Positions 7,701 to 17,072 of a stretch of DNA of 64,000 nucleotides are shown here, one piece after another. Position numbers and translations under genes: made by a program. The notes beneath the pieces were generated by a model. That model was not told where the DNA came from. It saw only the letters and a list, made by a program, of their open reading frames with translations, and did not search any database. The first letter of the stretch is position 1. The number at the start of each line of letters is the position of its first letter. The stretch is from the NCBI GenBank assembly GCA_964586155.1, contig CAZPHC010000029.1:1-64000 (forward strand). Reading direction: 5' to 3'. The DNA is from SXNM01 sp964586155. Its GTDB lineage: Bacteria > Myxococcota_A > UBA9042.

Positions 7701-9694
7701 CATTCGCCGCTGTCGTCGCCGCTCTCGGCGCTGTCGCCGCCCTCGGTGCTCTTGCTCGACTTGGTCTCGCCCTCGTCGGCCTCGGCCTTGGGCTCCTCTT
7801 CGCTCGGGCATTGGATCTCGAAGCCGATGTTGAAGCGGAACCAGTCGCGGTGGCGCTCGAAGGTGATCCGGTCCGAGGTCGACTTGATCTTGTGGAAGCA
7901 CGGATGCTTCTCGAGCGCGGTCTGGAACGCGAGCAGCGCCTCTTGCGTGTCGCAGTCGCCGCGCAGGCTGGCCTTGGAGCGGTCGATGTCGACCGAGAGC
8001 AGCTCGACCTTGTGGCCCGAGAACGGCTCGTTGCTCGCCGCGCCGCCTTCACCGCCCGCGCCGCCGCCTTCGTCGCCTTCACCGCCACCGTCCTCGCCGC
8101 CCCCGCCGACCCCGCCGAGCGCCGGTGCGCTGGGACGGCCACCCGGGGGCGAGAAGCGTCCACGCACCTGCATGCCCCCTGGCGGTGCCGTCATGCCGAG
8201 CGGCGGGATGCCGCGCAGCTGCGGCGGTGGCGCCACGATCTGGGCCACCATGTCGTCGCCGGGGCGCGCGGCGCCGGGCAGCGCGGCCTCGCTCGGGCCG
8301 CCTGGCTTGAACTCTGGCGGCTCGGTGACCTCGTGCAGCGTCTTGGTGACGACGTCGAGCACCTTGATCGCCGAGAGATCCGGGTAATACGCCGCGAGAT
8401 CGACCTTGAGCGTGCGACCCAGCTCGGTGCGCAGCTTCGAGAAGCTCACCGCCTTCTTGCCCGTGATCTCCTTGCCGATCGCGCCCAGCTCGGCCATCTG
8501 CTGCTGCTGCTCGATCATCAGGCCGCGGTAGGTGATCGTCGTGCGCACGGCCAGCAGGCAGAGCGCGACGACCGCGAACGCGATCAACGCCGGCATCCGC
8601 TCGCGCAGGAACTTGTAGTCGCCTTCCCAGGCGAGGTCGCCCTGACGGAAGTCCATCGTCTGGCCGCCGACCGCGCTCGCCCCTTCGAGCGCGAGCGCCA
8701 CGGCCGCGCCGCCGAAGTCGCCGATGTGCTCGGTGCCGGCCCCGTGCAGCGCGTAGCCCTCGAGCTCGCGCAGCGGCAGCGCGACGACAGGCATCGCCAG
8801 CATCGCCTCGAGGCTGTCGATCAGGCCGCGCAGGCCCGCCATGCCGCCCGTGAGCACGATGCGATCCGGCGCCGGCTTGCCGCCCCTGCGCCAGGCAGCG
8901 AGGGTCTGCCGCACCTCGCGCAGCCAGGCGCCGATGGCGCGCAGCGTCGCCTGGTGCAGCGTCGCTTCGTCCGGCGTCGAGGCCGGCATCCCGGGCGGCA
9001 GCAGCAGGCCGTGGCTGACCAGCAGGTCGGGATTGCCCTCGACCGTCGCGGCGTCGAACTGGTCGGCGAAGGCCGCGCGCACGGCGTCGCTGCCGACGCT
9101 GAGCGAGCGGATGTAGCGCGGCTGGCCGTTGACCACGACCACCGCGTCGGTGGCGGCGGCGCCGACGTCGAGCAGCAGCGACGTGCCCTCGGCCACCGAC
9201 GGCAGCTGCTTGAGCAGGTGCGCCTGCGACAGCGCCACCAGGCCCAGCTGACGCGGCTCGGCGCCCACGCGCCGCAGCAGCTCGATGCGCGCCTCGACCC
9301 GGGCGCGCGGCGCCGCCACGACCAGCGCGTCGCAGCCGTCCTCGCGCTTGTCGACGATGATCTCGTCGACGATCGACTCCTGCAGGTCGACCGGCACCTG
9401 CGACTCGAGCTCGAACGCGGCCGACTCGGTCAGCGCCTTCATGTCTGTGAACGGGAACGAGAGCACCCGGTGCAGCACGTCGGTCGCCGGCAGGCCGGCC
9501 ATGATCACGTCGTCGGGCTGGCGCACCCGGCGCAGCAGCGCCTCGATCGCCGACTCGAGCTCGGCGTCGCCGTACGGCGCGGCCACGGGCTCGCTGTCAA
9601 AACCGATCAGGCGCGTGACGCGCACGGTCTTGTCGACGACGGCGACCTTGATCCGCCGCTTTCCGATGTCCAGGCCCAAAATCCTGTGCGCCAT
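7700..9694 (-). CDS. gspL: Type II secretion system protein GspL (PilM/actin-like)
   Basis: A 664-residue assembly-platform protein. Residues 1-345 form a PilM-like actin-fold domain (N-terminal GLDIGKRRIKVAV phosphate-loop-like motif, VLTGGMAGL near 285) that in the family binds the GspE ATPase. A membrane helix follows at about 360-380, then a periplasmic region. It is much longer than typical GspL (about 400) because of a Gly/Pro-rich linker and a Glu/Asp-rich C-terminal tail. The frame stays open far upstream through gspK. The start is placed at ATG 9694, two bases after the gspK stop, because the conserved domain begins there (MAHRILGLDIG). Confidence 0.88.
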   Translation of the reverse strand: MAHRILGLDIGKRRIKVAVVDKTVRVTRLIGFDSEPVAAPYGDAELESAIEALLRRVRQPDDVIMAGLPATDVLHRVLSFPFTDMKALTESAAFELESQVPVDLQESIVDEIIVDKREDGCDALVVAAPRARVEARIELLRRVGAEPRQLGLVALSQAHLLKQLPSVAEGTSLLLDVGAAATDAVVVVNGQPRYIRSLSVGSDAVRAAFADQFDAATVEGNPDLLVSHGLLLPPGMPASTPDEATLHQATLRAIGAWLREVRQTLAAWRRGGKPAPDRIVLTGGMAGLRGLIDSLEAMLAMPVVALPLRELEGYALHGAGTEHIGDFGGAAVALALEGASAVGGQTMDFRQGDLAWEGDYKFLRERMPALIAFAVVALCLLAVRTTITYRGLMIEQQQQMAELGAIGKEITGKKAVSFSKLRTELGRTLKVDLAAYYPDLSAIKVLDVVTKTLHEVTEPPEFKPGGPSEAALPGAARPGDDMVAQIVAPPPQLRGIPPLGMTAPPGGMQVRGRFSPPGGRPSAPALGGVGGGGEDGGGEGDEGGGAGGEGGAASNEPFSGHKVELLSVDIDRSKASLRGDCDTQEALLAFQTALEKHPCFHKIKSTSDRITFERHRDWFRFNIGFEIQCPSEEEPKAEADEGETKSSKSTEGGDSAESGDDSGE

Positions 9695-9696
9695 CG

Positions 9697-10968
9697 TCAA
9701 TCCTCTCGCCAGTAGACGTATTGCTTGCTCGTGGTGTCGAGCAGCGCCGTGATGGTCTTGGTCACCGCGCCCGATGTGCCGAACGCCGTGATGCGCACGA
9801 TCTGGCCGCTCGTGCCGACGTCGGCGAGCATCTTGCCCGCGTTGACCCGCAGCACGTTGGCGTAGTCGGCCGGCAACACCGTGCCGAGCTTGTCGAAGAA
9901 GCGAACGAAGCGGCCCGGCGACGAGAACGGCGGCGAGAAGATCAGCTTCTTCAGCGTCCGGCAGACCTCGATGTACTGGCCGGCGACGTTGACCGGCACG
10001 AACGCCGCGTTGGCACCGCCGCCGCGGGCGCAGGCGATCGCCTCGTGGTTCGGATCTGCGAGGTTCTTGCAGATCAGGGCCTTGATCACGGCGATGGGCG
10101 CGGTGTTCACGTTGAGCTTGGCCGTGTTGTAGACCGTGAGCTGGTTGCGCAGCTTGCACCACAGGCCGTCGCTCATGCCCTCGACAAGGCGGACCTCCTC
10201 GGTGGTGTCGTAGGGCGCGTCCTTGGATTTGTAGCCGCCGCGTGCGTAGCTGACGCCCTCAGCGCCGCTGCCCTGCTGCAGCTTGCGCGTGCCCGGGTCC
10301 ATGTCGGTCTTGACGTTGTCGCTGTCGGCCCAGTCGATGACGTTCAGCGAGAGCTGCGCCATCTCCTTGTCGAGCTCGCCGACCGCGCTCATGCCCTCGT
10401 GGCGCTCCAGCAGCTTGTAGAGCGTGTCGAAGGTGGCCTGCTTCTCGGCCAGGTTGGCGACGCGGTTGATGTTGACGCGGCCGTCCTCGTCGTCGGAGTT
10501 GCAGCCGCAGGTGCCGCGCTCGAGGCCCGCGGCCTCCTTGCCGCGCAGGTCGATGAGGTCGAGGCCCATCATGCTCATCCGTCCTTCGCAGAAGGCGTTG
10601 ACGAACTCGCATGCGTAGGCCGCGGTCGAGATGTTCGGCCGCTGGCCACCGAGCATCGAGGCGTACTTGCTCAGGATGCTCTCGACGATGTCGACCGAGC
10701 CGATGACCAGCGCCGCCAGCTCGACCGCGGCGCGCGCGTGCAGGTAGGCCTCGATCTCCTGCTCGACGTAGGTGCTGGTGCGCACGGCGACGCGCGATTG
10801 GTAGGTGAACTCGAGCGAGAAGACCGTCAGGATCGCGATCGCCGTCATCGCGAGCAGCAGCGCCACGCCGCGTTGGCGGTCGTCGGGGCCGGGCGCGGTC
10901 CGTCCCGTCGCGCGCTGGGCGGCGGCGACGGCGGCGCCGAGGCGCTGGCGCAGGGTCAGCGCGCTCAT
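9697..10968 (-). CDS. gspK: Type II secretion minor pseudopilin GspK
   Basis: A 423-residue minor pseudopilin. A 33-residue basic leader ends in the prepilin peptidase site before GVALLLAMTAIAIL. As usual for GspK, the mature helix lacks the glutamate at position 5. GspK caps the pseudopilus tip with GspI and GspJ. The globular region has several Cys residues (CGCNSDDEDG, EFVNAFCEG) and a helical insertion, and the protein is longer than the usual ~330. Start ATG 10968 overlaps the gspJ stop by four bases (ATGA), indicating coupled translation. Confidence 0.9.
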   Translation of the reverse strand: MSALTLRQRLGAAVAAAQRATGRTAPGPDDRQRGVALLLAMTAIAILTVFSLEFTYQSRVAVRTSTYVEQEIEAYLHARAAVELAALVIGSVDIVESILSKYASMLGGQRPNISTAAYACEFVNAFCEGRMSMMGLDLIDLRGKEAAGLERGTCGCNSDDEDGRVNINRVANLAEKQATFDTLYKLLERHEGMSAVGELDKEMAQLSLNVIDWADSDNVKTDMDPGTRKLQQGSGAEGVSYARGGYKSKDAPYDTTEEVRLVEGMSDGLWCKLRNQLTVYNTAKLNVNTAPIAVIKALICKNLADPNHEAIACARGGGANAAFVPVNVAGQYIEVCRTLKKLIFSPPFSSPGRFVRFFDKLGTVLPADYANVLRVNAGKMLADVGTSGQIVRITAFGTSGAVTKTITALLDTTSKQYVYWRED

Positions 10969-11879
10969 GGCTGGCCTCCGACGCCGGCCGAGCCCGTGTT
11001 CAAGATCTGCTGCGGGTTGAAGCCCGGCGGGGTGATGCCCGCGCCGACGCCGTAGGGGTTCAGCGAGTTGTCGTAGGCACCCGGCGAGTAGGCCTGCTGG
11101 AAGTCGAGCGGCCGCGAGATGCGCAGGCGCGCCTGGGTCTCGAAGTCGAGCTCCAGGTCCTCGTCGACGGTGGCGAGCGTCATCCGGATGCGCACGCGCA
11201 CCGGCAGCCATTGCTCGTCCGGGCCGTGGCGCTCTTTGTCCTTGCGCGCCGCCTGCTTGACGATGGCGTTGGCCAGCGCGGCGTTGCCCGTCATGCCCGT
11301 CGCGGCGGCGGCGGCGGCCTGCTTCTGCCGCTGCTCCTCGGCGGCGCGGTCGATCTCGACCTTCCAGTCGGTCTCCCACTCCTCCTTGTCCATCGACCAA
11401 TAGGCGAACTCGAGCTTGCGCACGCCGTCGGCGAGCACCTCCTTGCGGCCACCTTTCTCGGGCGTGTCGTCGATGATGACCTTCTCGCGCCGCACCAGGC
11501 GCGCGAGGCCGCCGGCCCGCTTCTCGAGCGAATACTCGACGACGCCCTGGTCGGACTCGACGCCGCCGCGCGCGATCCGGCGGTGGCCCATGTAGGTGAA
11601 CTGCAGCTTGTTCGGCTTGCCGATGAAGATCGTCTTGGTCGCGCCGTTCTCGCCCTGATGGCGCGAGACGTAGGCCATCGCCAGCTCGTGCTGCATGCGG
11701 CCCAGGGCCACGCGGGCGGCGTGGTAGCGGTCCTGCATCTCGCGGTTGTCGCGGATCGATCCCATGATCGTCGTGATCGACGTGCCCAGGATCAGGCCCA
11801 TCATCGCCAGCAGCGACACGGCGATCATCAGCTCCATGAGCGTGAACCCGCGCGCGCTGCGGGGCAGGGCGTGGCTCAT
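10965..11879 (-). CDS. gspJ: Type II secretion minor pseudopilin GspJ
   Basis: A 304-residue minor pseudopilin. The leader MSHALPRSARG precedes the cleavage site and the mature N-terminus FTLMELMIAVSLLAM with Glu5. It belongs to the tip complex GspI-J-K. It is about 100 residues longer than typical GspJ, with an Ala/Gln-rich insertion near residues 190-215 and a Pro/Gly-rich C-terminus. The start is fixed by the prepilin leader and by its four-base overlap (ATGA) with the gspI stop. Confidence 0.9.
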   Translation of the reverse strand: MSHALPRSARGFTLMELMIAVSLLAMMGLILGTSITTIMGSIRDNREMQDRYHAARVALGRMQHELAMAYVSRHQGENGATKTIFIGKPNKLQFTYMGHRRIARGGVESDQGVVEYSLEKRAGGLARLVRREKVIIDDTPEKGGRKEVLADGVRKLEFAYWSMDKEEWETDWKVEIDRAAEEQRQKQAAAAAATGMTGNAALANAIVKQAARKDKERHGPDEQWLPVRVRIRMTLATVDEDLELDFETQARLRISRPLDFQQAYSPGAYDNSLNPYGVGAGITPPGFNPQQILNTGSAGVGGQP

Positions 11880-12811
11880 CGGCCACCCCCTGGGGTCGGC
11901 ATCGGCACGCCACCGAGGGCCGGCGCCGCTGCGCCACCCGCGCCACCGTTGCCCAGTGCGGACGCCGGGTTGCCGTTGGTCAGCGCGTCCTGCAGCTCCT
12001 GCTGATCCTTCATCTGCTGGATCGCGCGGGCCTCCTCCTCGCTGACGGCGGTGGTGAAGGTCTCGATCTGCATCATCGAGTCCTCGCCCTCGGCGTCGCG
12101 CCAGCGCAGGCGCACGCGGACCTTGCGCGTCCGATCGGTCGCGCGCTTGAGGATGCGCGGCAGCAGCTCGGCGATCATCAGGCCCATCGACATCTGCAGC
12201 ACCGAGAGGTTGATGTCGCAGAGGCCCAGCAGGTTGAGGCCTTGCTCGCCCGACATCAGGATCGTCTGGATCAGCTGCATCATGTCGCCGGACTTGGCCA
12301 TCGACGTCAGGTCGAGGTCGGCGGCCTGGGCGTTCTTGGCCGCGTTGCCGAGGTCGTCGAGCGCCGCGCGGCCTTCGGCTTCGCCGCCACGCGACGACTC
12401 GAGCTTGTCCATCGCGCCGGAGCTCTGCAGCTGCTCCTGGGCGCTGCCGAGCACGTCCTGGGCCGCGGTCGTCAGGTCGCTGATGCTGGCGTCGTCGAGG
12501 TTCAGGCCGACCAGGTCGAATTCGCACTCGAAGTGGCGGGCGTAGGCCTTGGGCAGCTCGCATTCGCGGCCCTCGATGTCGTTGGTCGGGAAGCCGTCCT
12601 TGCGGTACTCCTCCTCGATGTCGAGCACGATGCCGCGCAGCAGCAGCGCCGCCGTCGTGCTGCTGTAGACGCGCTTGCCGTAGATCGCCGACGACGACGC
12701 CGAGGCCGAGATCACGGCCAACGCGAAGGCCAGGATCGACATCGCGATGAGGATCTCGAGCAGCGTGAAGCCGCCCTCACCTCGCCGTCGCTGGTCGTCC
12801 GTCCTTCGCAT
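11876..12811 (-). CDS. gspI: Type II secretion minor pseudopilin GspI (oversized)
   Basis: A 311-residue protein with a canonical prepilin start: basic leader, then GGFTLLEILIAMSILAFALAV with cleavage after Gly14. GspI normally has about 125 residues. Here the globular part carries a large central insertion (about residues 95-200, rich in Ser/Asp/Ala/Leu) and a Gly/Pro-rich tail (about 280-311). Within the pseudopilus it would recruit GspJ and GspK. ATG 12811 lies 15 bases after the gspH stop. Confidence 0.88.
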   Translation of the reverse strand: MRRTDDQRRRGEGGFTLLEILIAMSILAFALAVISASASSSAIYGKRVYSSTTAALLLRGIVLDIEEEYRKDGFPTNDIEGRECELPKAYARHFECEFDLVGLNLDDASISDLTTAAQDVLGSAQEQLQSSGAMDKLESSRGGEAEGRAALDDLGNAAKNAQAADLDLTSMAKSGDMMQLIQTILMSGEQGLNLLGLCDINLSVLQMSMGLMIAELLPRILKRATDRTRKVRVRLRWRDAEGEDSMMQIETFTTAVSEEEARAIQQMKDQQELQDALTNGNPASALGNGGAGGAAAPALGGVPMPTPGGGR

Positions 12812-12826
12812 CGTCGTGTCCGCCTC

Positions 12827-13450
12827 CTAGCGCGCGTCCTCGAGCCAATCATCGATGTCGAGCGTGCCGTCCAGCACCCGGGCGCTGCCCTGCAGGCTCA
12901 GCACCTCGACCGTCATCGTATCGTCCTCGTCGTCCGTGACGCCGAGCACGACGAAGCCGGCCTCGACCGTGCCGTTGGGGAAGAAGTTGATCGACGCCTG
13001 CCCCGTGCGCGAGGGATCACTCTGGTGGCTGGTCATGACGCTGACGATCTCGATCCCCTTGGGCAGCGTGCGCTTCTGCAACAGCTTGCTCTTGGCATCG
13101 CCGAAGCTGCCGACCTTGGGCGCGTCGACGTCATCCTCGTCGACCTCCTTGGGCTCCTCGCCGTCCTCGCCCGGCAGCAAGAACGCCTTGCACGGATCGC
13201 GCGACTCCTGCGCCTCGCCCCACCATGCGCCGTTGTCGATGTCGAGCACCAGGCGGTAGTTGCGCCCGTTCAGGATCGACATGTTGTACAGGTAGCGCAC
13301 CGCGACCGAGAGCTGGCCGGCCTCGGCGTCGACGTTGGCGCCGCGGATGTTGCCGATGCCGACGACGACGGCCGTCGTCACCACGGCCATGACGACCATG
13401 ACCACGACCAGCTCGATCAGCGTGAACCCGGCTTGGCCGCGACGGCGCAT
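12827..13450 (-). CDS. gspH: Type II secretion minor pseudopilin GspH
   Basis: A 207-residue minor pseudopilin. The leader MRRRGQAG precedes FTLIELVVVMVVMAVV, a class III signal peptide with Glu5. The globular domain contains an acidic insertion (about residues 95-112). GspH links the tip complex to the GspG shaft. It lies between gspG (23 bases upstream) and gspI. The start follows GGAGGAGTTGGACG. Confidence 0.88.
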   Translation of the reverse strand: MRRRGQAGFTLIELVVVMVVMAVVTTAVVVGIGNIRGANVDAEAGQLSVAVRYLYNMSILNGRNYRLVLDIDNGAWWGEAQESRDPCKAFLLPGEDGEEPKEVDEDDVDAPKVGSFGDAKSKLLQKRTLPKGIEIVSVMTSHQSDPSRTGQASINFFPNGTVEAGFVVLGVTDDEDDTMTVEVLSLQGSARVLDGTLDIDDWLEDAR

Positions 13451-13473
13451 CGTCCAACTCCTCCGGCGGCGGC

Positions 13474-13968
13474 CTACTTCTCGCCGTCGCCGTAGCAGAT
13501 GTCGTCATCCGTGCCGGACTTCTTGTCGTCGCCGGCGCTGCACAGCGAGAAGCCGTCGCCCTCGGCGCGGTAGATGATGTCCTGCTTCCACGGATCCTTG
13601 AGGTTGGCCTTCTTGAGCTTGGCCTTCTTGCCCTCGGTCAGCGACTCCAGGCTCTCGGGGTACTCGCCGTGGCGGGCCTCGTGCGCCTCGATGACCGAGC
13701 CCATCGTGTTGATCTGCGCCCGCGCCGTGTCGGTCTTGGCGTCGCCGAGCATGCCGAACACGCCGACCGCGAGCGCCGAGCCCATCACGCCGATGATGAC
13801 GATCACGACCATGATCTCGATGAGCGTCATGCCACGCTCGCCGGCCCGGGCCACGACCGCGCGCGCGACGTCGACGCCGTGCACGCCCTCGCGGGTGGTC
13901 TGCGCTGCATCGGTCGCCTGCTCGTCGATCAGGCTCGTCAGGCTGGTCAGACTGGGTGTCGTGTTCAT
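13474..13968 (-). CDS. gspG: Type II secretion major pseudopilin GspG
   Basis: A 164-residue major pseudopilin. The mature protein begins MTLIEIMVVIVIIGVMGS after Gly46 and contains the C-terminal calcium-loop region typical of GspG (SAGDDKKSGTDDDICYGD). Mature length is about 118 residues. The leader is unusually long (46 residues, against 6-12 in model GspG). The ATG at 13968 is nonetheless supported by AGGAGGAAGC directly upstream, and no better start lies nearer the cleavage site. Residue +1 is Met rather than the usual Phe. GspG polymerises into the pseudopilus that pushes substrates through GspD. Confidence 0.92.
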   Translation of the reverse strand: MNTTPSLTSLTSLIDEQATDAAQTTREGVHGVDVARAVVARAGERGMTLIEIMVVIVIIGVMGSALAVGVFGMLGDAKTDTARAQINTMGSVIEAHEARHGEYPESLESLTEGKKAKLKKANLKDPWKQDIIYRAEGDGFSLCSAGDDKKSGTDDDICYGDGEK

Positions 13969-14036
13969 GCTTCCTCCTCACTCGGCCCGGAATCTCGGGC
14001 CATTCGCACCACAAGCGCGCCCCGTGGCGCGCGCGA

Positions 14037-15296
14037 TCAGCCGCGGACGGCCGACGTCAGCTTCATCATCGGCAGCAGGATCGCGGCGACCAGGAAGGCC
14101 ACCAGGATGCCCATGCCGACGATCATGATCGGCTCGAGGATGGAGGTCAGCGCCTGCACCCGCGAATCGACTTGGTTTTCGTAGCTGTCCGAGACGTTCT
14201 TGAGCATGTTCTCGAGCTCGCCCGAGCGCTCGCCGATCGAGACCATGTGCACGACCATCGGCGGGAACTCCGACGAGCGCTTGAGCGGCCCCGAGATGGT
14301 GTCGCCCTCGCGGATCGCGACGCGCGCCTCGCTGAGCACGGCCGCGAGCACGCGGTTGGCCACGACGTTCTCGACGATCTCCATCGCCGTCAGCAGCGGT
14401 ACGCCCGAGCTCAACAGCGTCGAGAGCGTGCGCGAGAAGCGGGCGATGGCGATCTTGCGCACCAGGTCGCCGAGCACCGGCACCTTGAGCAGCATGCGGT
14501 CCCAGCGCTCCTCGCCGGCGTCGGTGCGGCGCCAGCGCTCAAAGCCGACCCAAGCGCCGACGGCGGCCAGGACCATCAGCGGCCACCAATTCGTCATCAC
14601 GTCGCTCATGAAGATGAGCACCCGCGTGATCATCGGCAGCTCGGCGCCGAGATCCTCGAACATGATCGTGATCTTCGGCACGACCAGGATCATCATCGCC
14701 GCGACGATCAGCAGCGAGATGATGAGCATGATCACCGGGTAGGTGATCGCGCCGATGATGCGGTTGCGCAGCCGGACCTGGCTCTCGGTGAAGTCGGCCA
14801 GGCGCGAGAGCACGATCTCCAGCGTGCCCGACGACTCGCCGGCGCGGACCATGTTCACGTAGGTCGGGCCGAAGACGCGAGCATGCTTCTCGAGCGCCTT
14901 GTGGAAGCTCGCGCCCTCGTTCAGGTCGGTCCGGACCTGGGCCAGGACGCGCTTGAGCTTGGGGTTCTCGGTCTGGTCGACGATGGCCGACATCGAGTCG
15001 ACGAGCGGCACGCCGGCGCGCACCAGGGTCGCGAGCTGGCGCGTCATCTCGGCGACGTCCATCGGCGAGATGCGCGTCAGCATCTCGTTGATGTCGACGT
15101 CGCGGCTGCCGGCTTTCTGCTTGACGCCGGCCTTGACCGCCGCGCCGTCGCCCTTGGCGTTGGTCTGCTTGTACTCGGTCAAGAAGACGCGGTCGCGCCG
15201 CAACGCCATCTTCAGCGCGCGCACGCTGTCGACGTCGAGCACGCCCTTGACGGTCTTGCCGCCCTGCGTCCTGCCGATGTACTCGTAGACTGGCAC
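14037..15296 (-). CDS. gspF: Type II secretion inner-membrane platform protein GspF
   Basis: A 419-residue polytopic inner-membrane protein with two homologous GspF cytoplasmic domains (about 70-195 and 275-395) and three membrane helices (about 170-195, 220-245, 385-412). It connects the GspE ATPase to pseudopilus assembly. The N-terminal region (YEYIGRTQGGKTVKGVLD) is the conserved small domain of the family. The start follows GGAGGAGCAACCAGGTGCC. It is co-directional with gspE (30 bases) and gspG (68 bases). Confidence 0.94.
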   Translation of the reverse strand: MPVYEYIGRTQGGKTVKGVLDVDSVRALKMALRRDRVFLTEYKQTNAKGDGAAVKAGVKQKAGSRDVDINEMLTRISPMDVAEMTRQLATLVRAGVPLVDSMSAIVDQTENPKLKRVLAQVRTDLNEGASFHKALEKHARVFGPTYVNMVRAGESSGTLEIVLSRLADFTESQVRLRNRIIGAITYPVIMLIISLLIVAAMMILVVPKITIMFEDLGAELPMITRVLIFMSDVMTNWWPLMVLAAVGAWVGFERWRRTDAGEERWDRMLLKVPVLGDLVRKIAIARFSRTLSTLLSSGVPLLTAMEIVENVVANRVLAAVLSEARVAIREGDTISGPLKRSSEFPPMVVHMVSIGERSGELENMLKNVSDSYENQVDSRVQALTSILEPIMIVGMGILVAFLVAAILLPMMKLTSAVRG

Positions 15297-15326
15297 CTGG
15301 TTGCTCCTCCGAATCCGTCGCGTTCG

Positions 15327-17072
15327 CTAGTCGACCGCCGCTGTGGCGATGCGCATCACCTCTTCGATCGTCGTCACGCCCTGCATCGCCTTGATCGCGC
15401 CGTCCATCAGCAGGGTCTTCATGCCGGCGCGGCTCGCCGCCTTCTTGATCAGGCCGGCGTCGGACTTTGCGACGACCAGGCGCTTGACCTCTTCGTCAGG
15501 CACCAGCAGCTCGTGCAGGCCCGAACGGCCGGCGTAGCCGTTCATGCCGCATTGGGCGCAGCCCTTGGCGCGGAAGAAGGTCGCCGTCGCCAGCAGGGGG
15601 TTGTCCGGCTTGAGGCCGAGCTGCTCCAGCTCGAGCTTGGTCGGGATGTGCGGCACCTTGCAGTCGCGGCATAGCTGCCGGATCAGGCGCTGCGCCAGCA
15701 CGCCGATGATCGACGACGAGAGCAAGAACGGCTCGACGCCCATGTCCACCAGACGGGTGAAGGTCGAGGCCGCGTCGTTGGTGTGGACGGTCGAGAACAC
15801 CAGGTGACCCGTCAGCGACGCCTGGACCGCGATCTCGGCCGTCTCGAGGTCGCGGATTTCGCCGACGAGCACGACGTCCGGGTCCTGGCGCAGCGTCGCG
15901 CGCAGGCCGCTGGCGAAGGTGAAGCCGATCTTCGGCTGCACCTGCATCTGGCCGACGCCCTCGAGCTGGTATTCGACCGGATCTTCGATCGTCAGGATGT
16001 TGACGTCCGGGTGGTTGATCGTCACCAGCGCCGAGTAGAGCGTCGTCGTCTTGCCCGAGCCGGTCGGGCCCGTGACCAGGATGATGCCGTTGGGCCGACG
16101 GATCAGCGCCTCCAGCTGCTCGACGACCTCGTCGCGCATGCCGAGCGTGCGCAGGTCCAAGGTCGTGCTGGACTTGTCGAGCAGACGCATGACGATGCGC
16201 TCGCCGTGCGCCGTCGGGATGGTCGAGAGGCGCAGGTCGATGTCGCGGCCGGCGACCTTGATGCGGATGCGGCCGTCCTGCGGCAGGCGCTTCTCGGCGA
16301 TGTTCAGGTTGCCCATGATCTTGATGCGGCTGGTGATCGACGGCTGGAAGCGCTTGGGCGCCCGGACGATCTCGCGCAGCACGCCGTCCTTGCGGAAGCG
16401 GATCAGGACGTACTTCTCCATCGGCTCGATGTGGATGTCGCTCGCGCGCTCCTTGGCCGCCTGGTTCAGCACCGAGTTGACCAGGCGGATGATCGGCGCC
16501 TCGTCGTCCTCGTCGAGGATGTCCTTGCCGTCCTCGAGCTCCGCGGCGATCTCGCCGACGCCCTCCTCGCGGGCCATGTCGTCGACGACCTGGTCGGCGC
16601 GGGCGCGGCGGTCGAAGGCGTAGTTGATCGCCTCCTGCAGCGCCTCGTGCGTCACCAGGAAGGTGTCGATGCGCTTGGGCTCGAAGATCACGCGCAGATC
16701 GTCGAGGGCGTCGACCGCGAGCGGGTTCGACAGCGCCACCTCGAGCACGCCGTCCTCGATGCGAACCGGCAGCACGCCAGAGTCGCGGGCGTAGGAGAGC
16801 GAGAGCGGCCCGACCAGGCTCGGGTCGATGTCGTCGTGCTCGACGCGCGGCTCGACGTCCATGCCGAACTGCGCGCCGAGCGCCTTGACCACCTGCAGCG
16901 ACGTCACCTGGCCGGAGCCGACCAGCAGCTCGCCGATCAGGCCGCCGCGCTCGGTCTGGACTTCGAGCGCCGACCGTACAGCGTCGGCGCTGCAATGCCC
17001 CAAGCTCACGAGGATCTCACCCAAGGGGCGAGGATCGATCGCGATCTCGGAGTCGGTCTTCGGCAGGCTCAT
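15327..17072 (-). CDS. gspE: Type II secretion ATPase GspE
   Basis: A 581-residue secretion ATPase. The N-terminal MshEN/N1E domain (about 10-150) binds GspL. Walker A (GPTGSGKTT) lies near residue 335 and Walker B (VVLVGEIRD) near 400, between Asp- and His-box motifs (ILTIEDPVEY, STVHTNDA). A CM zinc module has two CxxC pairs (CRDC near 468, CAQC near 508). It drives pseudopilus growth at the cytoplasmic face. The reading frame runs on upstream into gspD. The start is ATG 17072, overlapping the gspD stop by four bases (ATGA). Confidence 0.96.
   Translation of the reverse strand: MSLPKTDSEIAIDPRPLGEILVSLGHCSADAVRSALEVQTERGGLIGELLVGSGQVTSLQVVKALGAQFGMDVEPRVEHDDIDPSLVGPLSLSYARDSGVLPVRIEDGVLEVALSNPLAVDALDDLRVIFEPKRIDTFLVTHEALQEAINYAFDRRARADQVVDDMAREEGVGEIAAELEDGKDILDEDDEAPIIRLVNSVLNQAAKERASDIHIEPMEKYVLIRFRKDGVLREIVRAPKRFQPSITSRIKIMGNLNIAEKRLPQDGRIRIKVAGRDIDLRLSTIPTAHGERIVMRLLDKSSTTLDLRTLGMRDEVVEQLEALIRRPNGIILVTGPTGSGKTTTLYSALVTINHPDVNILTIEDPVEYQLEGVGQMQVQPKIGFTFASGLRATLRQDPDVVLVGEIRDLETAEIAVQASLTGHLVFSTVHTNDAASTFTRLVDMGVEPFLLSSSIIGVLAQRLIRQLCRDCKVPHIPTKLELEQLGLKPDNPLLATATFFRAKGCAQCGMNGYAGRSGLHELLVPDEEVKRLVVAKSDAGLIKKAASRAGMKTLLMDGAIKAMQGVTTIEEVMRIATAAVD

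Noticed and set aside
9695..10162. N-terminal extension of GspL into gspK
   Set aside because: The extension overlaps gspK and lacks conserved sequence. The PilM-like domain starts at 9694.
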